DNA from: Pantoea alfalfae
GTDB lineage: Bacteria; Pseudomonadota; Gammaproteobacteria; Enterobacterales; Enterobacteriaceae
Length of the DNA: 64,000 bases
Assembly: GCF_019880205.1 (NCBI RefSeq)
Contig: NZ_CP082295.1
Coordinates: 62,001-126,000 of the forward strand
Direction of reading: 5' to 3'
The notes under the pieces were generated by a model, which was given only the letters and a program-made list of their open reading frames with translations, was not told the DNA's origin and did not search any database. The translations under genes were made by a program, and so were the position numbers. Positions within the stretch are counted from its first letter, which is position 1; each line of letters starts with the position of its first letter. This document shows positions 52,884 through 64,000 of the stretch, one piece after another.

Positions 52884-53661
52884 TTACCGTACTTCTCACA
52901 CAACAGGTGCCATCACTATTACCGGCGTGACCAAGCGTTTTGGTAAACACAAAGCACTGGATGATGTTTCGCTGTCGCTGGAACCCGGTTCGGTCACGGT
53001 GATTCTGGGGCCATCCGGCTCCGGCAAATCCACGCTGCTGCGCACCATCAATCATCTGGAGCGGGTCGACGAGGGATTCATTCAGATCGATGGCGACTAT
53101 ATCGGCTATCAGCAGCGCGGCGACAAGCTGTATGAACTCAAAGAGAAGGCGATTCTGCGGCAGCGTATCAACGTCGGCTACGTGTTCCAGAACTTCAATC
53201 TGTTTCCGCACCTCAGTGTGCTGGATAATCTGATTGAAGCGCCGATTGCCCATCGTCAGCTGACGAAATCTGAAGCGATAGCGCGGGCGGGTGAACTGCT
53301 GGACATTGTCGGCCTGCGCCATAAAGCCGATGCCTGGCCGCGTCATCTGTCGGGCGGGCAGCAGCAGCGTATCGCCATTGCGCGCGCACTGATGCTCAAT
53401 CCCCGCGTGATGCTGTTCGATGAGCCGACCTCGGCGCTGGATCCGGAGCTGGTCGGTGAAGTGCTCGACGTGATCAAAAAGCTCGCGCGTTCCGGCTCCA
53501 CGCTGGTGATTGTGACCCATGAGATCGGCTTTGCCCGTGAAGTGGCGGACAACGTGGTCTTTATGGTGGATGGCCGGATTGTTGAGCAGGGCAGCACGAC
53601 GCAGGTACTGAACAATCCGCGCCATGAGCGCACCCGCCGTTTCCTGGCGCGCGTGTTATGA
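52867..53661 (+). CDS. Amino-acid ABC importer ATPase (YxeO-like)
   Basis: A 264-residue polar amino-acid type ATPase: Walker A GPSGSGKST, Q-loop VFQNFNLFPHLSVLDN, signature LSGGQQQR, Walker B VMLFDEPTSALD and switch His in VTHEIGFAREV. It energises the importer with the permease just upstream, whose gene it overlaps by 17 bases. The ATG at 52867 follows GAGGAG. Its 3' end overlaps the second binding-protein gene by four bases. Confidence 0.88.
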   Translation: MSEAIDYRTSHTTGAITITGVTKRFGKHKALDDVSLSLEPGSVTVILGPSGSGKSTLLRTINHLERVDEGFIQIDGDYIGYQQRGDKLYELKEKAILRQRINVGYVFQNFNLFPHLSVLDNLIEAPIAHRQLTKSEAIARAGELLDIVGLRHKADAWPRHLSGGQQQRIAIARALMLNPRVMLFDEPTSALDPELVGEVLDVIKKLARSGSTLVIVTHEIGFAREVADNVVFMVDGRIVEQGSTTQVLNNPRHERTRRFLARVL

Positions 53662-54557
53662 GGGCGCTGACCTTAACAGCGCTGACGCTGCTCCCGGTGC
53701 TGAGCTGTTCGGCTGCGGAGAAGCTCGATGTGCTGAAAAATGAGACGCCAATCCATGCCCCGGCGAATCCGCAGGCGATCGCGAAAATCCCGGCTGGCTT
53801 TCACTTTATACAACCCGGTACGCTGACGGTGGCGACCGCCGCGACTAATTCTCCGCCGCTGTCGCTGCTGGCGTCTGACAACGTCACGCGGATCGGCAGC
53901 GATCCGGACATTGCCAGGCTGCTGGCTGACAGTCTGGGATTAAAGCTGAAGCTGGTTCCGGCCTCGTGGGAAGACTGGCCGCTGGGCATCAGCGCCGGAC
54001 GTTATGATGTCGCGATGTTTAATATTGCCGTTACCGAAGAGCGTAAGAAGAAGTTCGATTTCGCAACCTATCGCGCTGATAACCACGCCTTTGCGGTAAA
54101 AATCGACAGTAAAATCAGCCAGATAAACAGCCCGCCTGATATTGCCGGTAAGCGGATTATCGTTTCGTCGGGCACCAATCAGGAGCGCATCTTGCTGAGC
54201 TGGGATCAGCAGAATCGGGCCAATGGTCTGCCTGCGGTGACGCCAGTCTATCTTACCGATGATGCCTCAGCGACGCTGACGCTGCTGTCGGGACGAGCCG
54301 ATGCGATCTTTGGTCCGCACTCGATGGCCGCCTGGAAAGTGGCCTCACGCGGACAGACAAAGCTGGTTGGCAGCGGTCCATTTCGCGCCTGGGTTGCCGT
54401 GACCACCAAAAAGGGCAATGGGCTGGCACCGGCTTTACAAGCCGCTCTGGATGGCACCATTACAGGTGGGCAGTATCAGCAGGTGCTGGCCCGCTGGGGT
54501 GAACAGGATGAAGCGGTTACACACTCCACGGTGAATCCACCGGGCATTGTTTACTGA
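53658..54557 (+). CDS. Amino-acid type substrate-binding protein (YxeM-like), second copy
   Basis: A 299-residue paralogue of the protein at 50477. Matching blocks include PDIARLLADSLGLKLKLVPASWEDWPLG (parts), FDFATYRADN and IVSSGTNQERILL. The signal peptide is LTLTALTLLPVLSCSA; the Cys gives a poor lipobox, so ordinary cleavage is more likely. It overlaps the ATPase stop as ATGA and ends the operon, followed by a stem. Two binding proteins for one permease/ATPase pair would widen the ligand range (inference). Confidence 0.84.
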   Translation: MRALTLTALTLLPVLSCSAAEKLDVLKNETPIHAPANPQAIAKIPAGFHFIQPGTLTVATAATNSPPLSLLASDNVTRIGSDPDIARLLADSLGLKLKLVPASWEDWPLGISAGRYDVAMFNIAVTEERKKKFDFATYRADNHAFAVKIDSKISQINSPPDIAGKRIIVSSGTNQERILLSWDQQNRANGLPAVTPVYLTDDASATLTLLSGRADAIFGPHSMAAWKVASRGQTKLVGSGPFRAWVAVTTKKGNGLAPALQAALDGTITGGQYQQVLARWGEQDEAVTHSTVNPPGIVY

Positions 54558-54562
54558 GGCTA

Positions 54563-54594
54563 CAGAACCGGCTCTCCTGCTGAAGCCGGTTCTG
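54563..54594 (+). terminator. Stem at the end of the yxe-like operon
   Basis: Perfect 11-bp stem CAGAACCGGCT / AGCCGGTTCTG starting 6 bases after the stop, followed by CAATTT. The T run is short but position and stem strength support a terminator. Confidence 0.65.
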
Positions 54595-54707
54595 CAATTT
54601 AATGCCCACAGAATTGAACTACACTCTCCAGCGTTAGTGATTTATCCTGCCCGCCTGTTTTCGTAAAAATCCTCACTGCGTGGCGGAGTAATTGACCTGG
54701 AAGCCCC

Positions 54708-55268
54708 ATGAAAATCAGATTCCTTTCTGCCAATGAGCCAAAACTGGCTGAGGTGCGCAAAATACTCGAACCCATCGGGGTCGAAGTTCTGCCCATCGCC
54801 CGTCGCATCGAAGAAATTCAGACTGAAAACGAGCTGGACCTGGTGCGCGATAAACTGACCAAAGCCTTTTCGCTGATTGGGCGGCCACTGTTTGTGGAGC
54901 ATACCGGCCTCTATCTGGACGGCCTGAATGGTCTGCCGGCCGGTCTGACCCGCATCTTCTGGAACCGCCTGGACGCAGAGCGCTTTACCGCGCTGGTGCA
55001 GGGGCTGGACAGCCAGGCCGTGACGGCCAAAACGGTGCTCGGCTACTGCGACGGCCGCAAAATGTATCAGTTCTCGGGTGAACTGCGCGGCACCATCGCC
55101 CCTAAACCTGCAGGAACGCGCGGCTTTCAATGGGATTGCGTGTTTATTCCCGAAGGCTATGAGCAGACCTTTGCAGAAATGGGCGAACTCAAGAACGAGA
55201 TCTCAATGCGGCGCATCGCGCTGGATCGCTTCGCCACCTTTTTAAAAACCTCGCGGGGAGTGGCATGA
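54708..55268 (+). CDS. HAM1/ITPase-like protein, KomB-like, catalytic Asp replaced
   Basis: A 186-residue member of the Ham1 (RdgB/ITPA) non-canonical purine NTP pyrophosphatase family. The N-terminal substrate motif SANEPKLAEV keeps N9 and K12, and the E-rich segment EEIQTENELDLVRDKL corresponds to the Glu/Asn region. The catalytic motif that reads DDSGL in RdgB or EDT in ITPA is VEHTGL here, with H65 in place of the general-base Asp. This suggests a nucleotide-binding protein with weak or no hydrolysis. It overlaps a SIR2-like gene by four bases. HAM1 and SIR2-like proteins paired like this are KomB and KomC of the recently described Kongming antiphage system, which senses dITP. The start has only a GGAA-type ribosome site. 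Confidence 0.8.
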   Translation: MKIRFLSANEPKLAEVRKILEPIGVEVLPIARRIEEIQTENELDLVRDKLTKAFSLIGRPLFVEHTGLYLDGLNGLPAGLTRIFWNRLDAERFTALVQGLDSQAVTAKTVLGYCDGRKMYQFSGELRGTIAPKPAGTRGFQWDCVFIPEGYEQTFAEMGELKNEISMRRIALDRFATFLKTSRGVA

Positions 55269-56059
55269 AACCTGAACTCAAACGCGCCTATGATTCCGGC
55301 AAACTGATTCTTTTTGCCGGTGCCGGTATTTCGCGCAATTTTGGCTTACCCGAGTGGCATGAACTGATTGCTCACCTCGCAAATGAGCTGGGCTACGATC
55401 CTAAGATTTTTAATACCTACGGCACGCATCTGTCGCTGGCGGAATATTACAAACAGAAGAAAGGTTCACTTGGCCCGCTGCGCAGCTGGATGGATCGCGA
55501 GTGGCACCGCCCGGATATCGATGTCCGGTCTTCAGAAATTCACACCATGATTACTCAGGGTAATTTCTCGCGTATCTACACTACCAACTACGATCGCTGG
55601 CTGGAAGCAGCGCACGATGCGCACGGTGTTCCCTATTATAAAGTGGCGAACGCCGCTGACCTGGTCTCACTGACCGAAGATAAACGTCACATTATCAAAC
55701 TGCACGGTGACTTCGATGATGACACCTCTATCGTGCTTGATGAGAGCAGCTATTTTGAACGCCTCTATTTCGACTCACCGCTCGACATCAAACTGACCCA
55801 TGACGTAATGGGCAACTCTGTGCTGTTTGTCGGCTATAGCATCAGCGATTTCAACATCCGCCTCCTGTTTTACCGTCTGACCAAGATGTGGGGCCGCACC
55901 GGGCTGGCGACAGCCCGGCCCAAATCGTATCTGTTCACTAACCGTAATAACCCGGTAGCCAAAGAGGTGCTGGGGCAGTGGGGGATCGAGGTGATCGTTT
56001 CCGAAGAAGACGATCCGCGTAAGGCGCTGGCGATGTTCCTTGAAGAGCTGCTGGTGTAG
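55265..56059 (+). CDS. SIR2-like domain protein, probable NADase, KomC-like
   Basis: A 264-residue SIR2_2-type protein: NAD-binding ILFAGAGISRNFGLPEW (GAG at 19-21), TTNYD with N108, catalytic His in IIKLHGD (H147) and the late phrase VLFVGYSISDFNIRLLFYRL. Both residues normally needed for NAD cleavage are present. SIR2-like proteins in defence systems (Thoeris ThsA, DSR, SIR2-HerA, KomC) deplete NAD+ and stop phage growth. There are no membrane helices, so it is cytoplasmic. The four-base overlap with the HAM1-like gene implies a complex of the two products. No adenosine-deaminase (KomA-like) gene is in the window. Confidence 0.82.
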   Translation: MKPELKRAYDSGKLILFAGAGISRNFGLPEWHELIAHLANELGYDPKIFNTYGTHLSLAEYYKQKKGSLGPLRSWMDREWHRPDIDVRSSEIHTMITQGNFSRIYTTNYDRWLEAAHDAHGVPYYKVANAADLVSLTEDKRHIIKLHGDFDDDTSIVLDESSYFERLYFDSPLDIKLTHDVMGNSVLFVGYSISDFNIRLLFYRLTKMWGRTGLATARPKSYLFTNRNNPVAKEVLGQWGIEVIVSEEDDPRKALAMFLEELLV

Positions 56060-56182
56060 TCAGCCTGGCTTCTGGCAGAGAAGCGGCAGGAAAAAGAAAA
56101 AAACCTGCGCCCGGTTAAGGTTAGCCTGCGCGTAGCAAGTAAACTTGATTCTCTGCTGGCAAAGCATAACCGGCATGATATA

Positions 56183-56198
56183 CTGTATGTATACACAG
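56183..56198 (+). promoter_or_regulatory. LexA (SOS) box upstream of yebG
   Basis: CTGTATGTATACACAG fits the LexA consensus CTG-N10-CAG with the correct AT-rich alternating centre. It ends 17 bases before the yebG start, so yebG should be DNA-damage inducible. Confidence 0.88.
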
Positions 56199-56215
56199 TA
56201 CCTGAGGGCGAAAAG

Positions 56216-56557
56216 ATGGCTGTTGAAACAAAATTTGTTGTAGTCAGAAAGGGTGAAGAGAAGATGACGTTTGCCAATAAGAAAGAGGCCGATGCCTACG
56301 ACAAAATGCTCGATATGGCCGAAGCCTTTACTGACTGGCTGTTACAGCATCAACCTGCACTGGATGAATCTCAGGCAGAAACGCTGGGCCTGCTGATTGC
56401 AGAGCAGAAAGACACAGTGCAGCATATTCTGCGTACCAGCAAACTGCCGGACGTGTCCGCAGGCGCGACGAAGCCTGAAGCCGTGGCAGATAATGGTGCG
56501 GATGAGCAGGTGGAAGAGCCTGCTGCGAAGAAAGTACGCCCCGTTAAAGCTGCGTAA
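56216..56557 (+). CDS. yebG: SOS-induced protein YebG
   Basis: A 113-residue YebG protein starting AVETKFVVVRKGEEKMTFANKKEADAYDKMLDMAE (parts), as in E. coli (96 residues), with a longer Ala/Glu/Lys tail. It is a small, LexA-controlled protein whose biochemical role remains unclear. An excellent LexA box lies just upstream. It lies 156 bases after the SIR2-like gene and has its own promoter and terminator. Confidence 0.88.
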   Translation: MAVETKFVVVRKGEEKMTFANKKEADAYDKMLDMAEAFTDWLLQHQPALDESQAETLGLLIAEQKDTVQHILRTSKLPDVSAGATKPEAVADNGADEQVEEPAAKKVRPVKAA

Positions 56558-56562
56558 TTGCC

Positions 56563-56598
56563 ACAACGCCGGAAGCGACCCTCCCGGCGTTGTTGTTT
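56563..56598 (+). terminator. Intrinsic terminator of yebG
   Basis: ACAACGCCGG / CCGGCGTTGT, 10-bp perfect stem with an 11-base loop, followed by TGTTTCT, directly after the yebG stop. Confidence 0.75.
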
Positions 56599-57033
56599 CT
56601 GATTAACGGATTTATCCGACCTTTTGTCAGGACATACAAAACACATCCTCCTGTCATTTCCTTGTGCTGAATGCCCGCCTGCAATCTCCCTGTAAATCAC
56701 GCAAATCAACCAGCTACATTTTTGAACTCAGCGCTATAGCATCAATCAGGATTCAATAATCTGGATTTTTGATCATTCATTTTTAAGCTTTGACGCCGTT
56801 TGCGTATTTTAACTCTACGCATAAACATCATCAGTCTTAATTGAATGAATTAGCAAGAAAACTAATATGATATTCTCTTGGTGATTTCTTACCTCATTTT
56901 AAATATTAATTAACACCAGTCACATGAAATAAGAGATATTAATTGTTAATCGGCTCACATTTTCTTGTGAAATAATCCGGCAGTGCTATTCAATTTTAAA
57001 AAGCAGTGTTAGGTTAGAGCCGTTTTCAGCGTA
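56599..57033. other. Long AT-rich region before the bgl operon
   Basis: About 430 bases of AT-rich DNA with no recognisable gene. Such upstream regions silence the E. coli bgl operon through H-NS; a similar role is possible here (inference). A TCACA-N6-TGTGA arrangement at about 56955-56970 has half-sites in the wrong order for CRP. Confidence 0.45.
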
Positions 57034-57109
57034 GGGTTGTTACTGGATAACAGGCAAAACCTAAGCGTTCCACAGTCTTAACCACTGTGGGGGGCTTAGG
57101 TTTTTTTTT
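57034..57109 (+). promoter_or_regulatory. BglG-type antiterminator site (RAT 1) with terminator, before the porin gene
   Basis: The RAT element (GTTGTTACTG, then CAGGCAAAACC) overlaps the left arm of a terminator with stem AAAACCTAAGC / GCTTAGGTTTT and a run of Ts. Dephosphorylated-type control by BglG would let transcription continue into the porin gene when aryl-glucoside is transported. Confidence 0.9.
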
Positions 57110-57262
57110 GCCATAAATTTACTCCGTCATAGCGTAAATCATTAATAACCATAGCGATAACGAATCGACCTATTCAGGCCAGGGAAACATGACGTTGAGC
57201 AAAGCAGGTTCAGGGCTCTCCTGCGAACCGTACATCATTAAAATCAAAAACAGGTTGCTAAG

Positions 57263-58609
57263 ATGAAATATAAAAGTATGCTGTGCGCACTCTCATTATT
57301 GACCTTTTCACCCTTGTCGACAGCGCAGGAATGGAGCGGAACGGTATTAGGGTTTGAATCTCCACCGGATCCCGTTCTGGGTGATATGTATGGTCTTCGT
57401 AAATCGCTTAACAATAATGGATTTACCTTTAACCTGGGTTATCTGAATGAAATTGGCTGGAATGGCGGCGGTGGATACAATCATGCGTCACACGTCGCTT
57501 ATATCGATCAGTTTGCTTTGACCTTTAATCAGGATTTGTCGCGCTGGACAAATATTCCCGATGCACGTATTGAAGCGAACATTGTTAACCGCAATCACAA
57601 CGATGATCTGACCACGCGACGGGTGCAGGATCCTCGCGTGAATGTTAACGATCTCACGCAGGAGAGCTGGGGCGGACAATCTATTACCCGACTGGGCTGG
57701 CTGACCTTTGCCCGAAGTTTTGATGATCGGCGTATAACATGGCGTATCGGAATGATGAACAAGGTTCAGACCTTCGATCAGATTATACCCTGTGATTTCC
57801 AGATGCTTTCACAGTGTGGCGGAAAATCCGCGAACTCACTAACCTGGAATAACTGGAACGTTCATACATGGGGAACCACGCTCGAATACCGGTTAACGCC
57901 CATTGTCACTTTGAAAGGCGGCGTGATGGAGCAGAACCCGGACGCTTCCAGTCGTCATCACGCCTGGAGTGGTTCCACCCGACGTAGCAAAGGTGTCCTG
58001 CTGCCGGTTGAGATCGAAGCCCGCCCAATCATTAATGGCCTGCCGGGAGCCTACAACCTGGGCGTAGTTTTTACCAATGCTCCGCAAACTGAACTCTATC
58101 GCGGCCGGTCCGGTGGCGCGGGAGTCAGTGATCCCGGCGGTGATGAGAAGCATAACCGGACAGGGTTTCTTTACGCCGGACTTAATCAGCAACTGACGCG
58201 ACATCAGGATGACGCAAGTCGCGGGTTAAGTACTTCATTCAGTATGAGCCTGGCCGATCAACGCACTAACTACATGCACTCGGTCTATGCGGCTTCGCTC
58301 CGCTATCGGGGTCTGTCTGACGCTCGTCCTGAAGACTGGATAGGTTTTGGCCTGACCTGGACAGATATGAGCAATCAATACGCGCGTAACCAGCGCTACA
58401 TGAACACGATCAGTGGTATTTCTGACTACAACGATGCGGCTTATCATCCGGTGCCTGGCCATTCACTGAATGGAGAATTCTATTACCGATTCCGCCCCGT
58501 TTCCTGGCTGGAACTGCAACCCGGGCTTCAGTACTGGCATCGTCCGGCGGGTATTGCCCATACGCAGGATGCCTGGGTGACTGAACTCAAAACGGTGGTT
58601 ACTTTTTAA
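57263..58609 (+). CDS. Carbohydrate porin (OprB/BglH-like) for beta-glucosides
   Basis: A 448-residue outer-membrane protein with a signal peptide (MLCALSLLTFSPLSTA) and a beta-barrel rich in alternating aromatic segments, ending VTELKTVVTF with the terminal Phe. NGFTFNLGYLNEIGWN near the start and LSLADQRTNY-type strands fit the OprB carbohydrate-selective porin group. It lies between the first and second RAT elements of a bgl-type operon, so it probably lets aryl-beta-glucosides through the outer membrane, as BglH does in E. coli. The ribosome site is weak. Confidence 0.78.
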   Translation: MKYKSMLCALSLLTFSPLSTAQEWSGTVLGFESPPDPVLGDMYGLRKSLNNNGFTFNLGYLNEIGWNGGGGYNHASHVAYIDQFALTFNQDLSRWTNIPDARIEANIVNRNHNDDLTTRRVQDPRVNVNDLTQESWGGQSITRLGWLTFARSFDDRRITWRIGMMNKVQTFDQIIPCDFQMLSQCGGKSANSLTWNNWNVHTWGTTLEYRLTPIVTLKGGVMEQNPDASSRHHAWSGSTRRSKGVLLPVEIEARPIINGLPGAYNLGVVFTNAPQTELYRGRSGGAGVSDPGGDEKHNRTGFLYAGLNQQLTRHQDDASRGLSTSFSMSLADQRTNYMHSVYAASLRYRGLSDARPEDWIGFGLTWTDMSNQYARNQRYMNTISGISDYNDAAYHPVPGHSLNGEFYYRFRPVSWLELQPGLQYWHRPAGIAHTQDAWVTELKTVVTF

Positions 58610-58652
58610 GTTAATAAGCGGATTTCGATCGCTGTCACGCTTTTTACCCTGA

Positions 58653-59606
<954 letters not shown>

Positions 59607-59619
59607 GCCCCATCAAACA

Positions 59620-63009
<3,390 letters not shown>

Positions 63010-63068
63010 GATGACTGCCTGTTAATACCCATCATTGTGGCTCACGACAGGTCGCGATGCCACATTGA

Positions 63069-63848
<780 letters not shown>

Positions 63849-63891
63849 ACTAACCTGGTAGTTAACGTTACAGAACATCACGTGATTAACG

Positions 63892-64000
63892 CTATAGCTT
63901 TTTAGCATCTGTTACTACCTGATAGCGGGTGCTTCTGCCGCCACCCTCAAGCCGGTAAAGACAACCTTTCTCTACCAGGTCCGCCAGATGACGGGTCGCG
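63892..64000 (-). CDS. C-terminal part of a Fic-family or similar HTH protein, cut by the window edge
   Basis: The minus-strand frame entering from the right edge encodes ATRHLADLVEKGCLYRLEGG and GRSTRYQVV, then stops at 63892. This is the winged-helix tail typical of Fic-family proteins (DUF4172/Fic), where a helix-turn-helix ends in GGGRSTRYxL. Only 36 residues are visible, so the catalytic region is not seen and the assignment rests on this tail. Confidence 0.6.
   Translation of the reverse strand, partial: ATRHLADLVEKGCLYRLEGGGRSTRYQVVTDAKKL

Noticed and set aside
52861-53625. 254-residue minus-strand open frame
   Set aside because: Antisense to the ABC ATPase gene, which has all nucleotide-binding motifs.
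54600-56600. A KomA-like adenosine deaminase near the HAM1-SIR2 pair
   Set aside because: No frame on either strand near the pair, or elsewhere in the window, has deaminase metal-binding motifs.
56953-56972. TCACA-N6-TGTGA before the bgl operon as a CRP site
   Set aside because: The half-sites are in the reverse order to the CRP consensus TGTGA-N6-TCACA.

Overview
The window reads as an accessory replicon, probably a large plasmid, of an Erwiniaceae enterobacterium; Pantoea is the best fit. The reasons are a complete desferrioxamine operon of the dfoJACS type, enterobacterial families throughout (PagP, FhuE, YebG, FetAB, Mig-14, Bgl PTS) and a near-total absence of housekeeping genes. No rRNA, tRNA, CRISPR array or replication gene was found. 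The organism and plasmid assignments are inferences from gene content.

Layout. 1-7.6 kb: small accessory genes (cupin and CMD pair beside a hydrolase remnant, zinc ribbon, DUF1345, FetAB metal exporter, several small secreted or membrane proteins). 7.8-14 kb: an AdeABRS-like RND efflux operon with its two-component system, all on the minus strand. 14.2-16.8 kb: a Mig-14 family gene behind a perfect PhoP box, a 27-residue membrane peptide and a reductase-type SDR. 16.9-23.7 kb: a catecholate receptor behind a Fur box, a solitary tyrosine recombinase, PagP and an FhuE-type receptor. 24.0-24.8 kb: a HigBA toxin-antitoxin pair. 24.9-34.0 kb: an eight-gene minus-strand operon (peptide-type ABC importer, flavin monooxygenase, fused CMD/AhpD protein, M20 amidohydrolase, VOC protein). 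34.3-41.1 kb: dfoJACS with a leader carrying Fur and CRP sites and a terminator-like hairpin. 41.3-44.7 kb: an Ula-type PTS divergent from a GntR regulator. 45.0-46.5 kb: an AT-rich T6SS mini-island (hcp with an in-frame amber codon, Tlde1-like effector, candidate immunity protein). 46.9-54.6 kb: an operon resembling the B. subtilis yxe S-(2-succino)cysteine pathway. 54.7-56.6 kb: a HAM1-like plus SIR2-like pair resembling KomB/KomC of the Kongming defence system, but without KomA, followed by SOS-controlled yebG. 57.0-63.8 kb: an aryl-beta-glucoside operon with three BglG antiterminator sites. The right edge cuts a probable Fic-family gene.

Together the genes suggest fitness functions: iron acquisition (dfo, FhuE, FepA-like) and possible iron export (FetAB), envelope and antimicrobial-peptide defence (RND, Mig-14, PagP), salvage of modified sulfur or peptide-like compounds by two parallel oxygenase/deacetylase/importer loci, plant glucoside use, and conflict functions (Tlde1-like, HigBA, HAM1-SIR2). 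The strongest points for follow-up are the HAM1-SIR2 pair with a substituted catalytic Asp, the amber codon in hcp, the PhoP box at mig-14 and the dfo leader hairpin.
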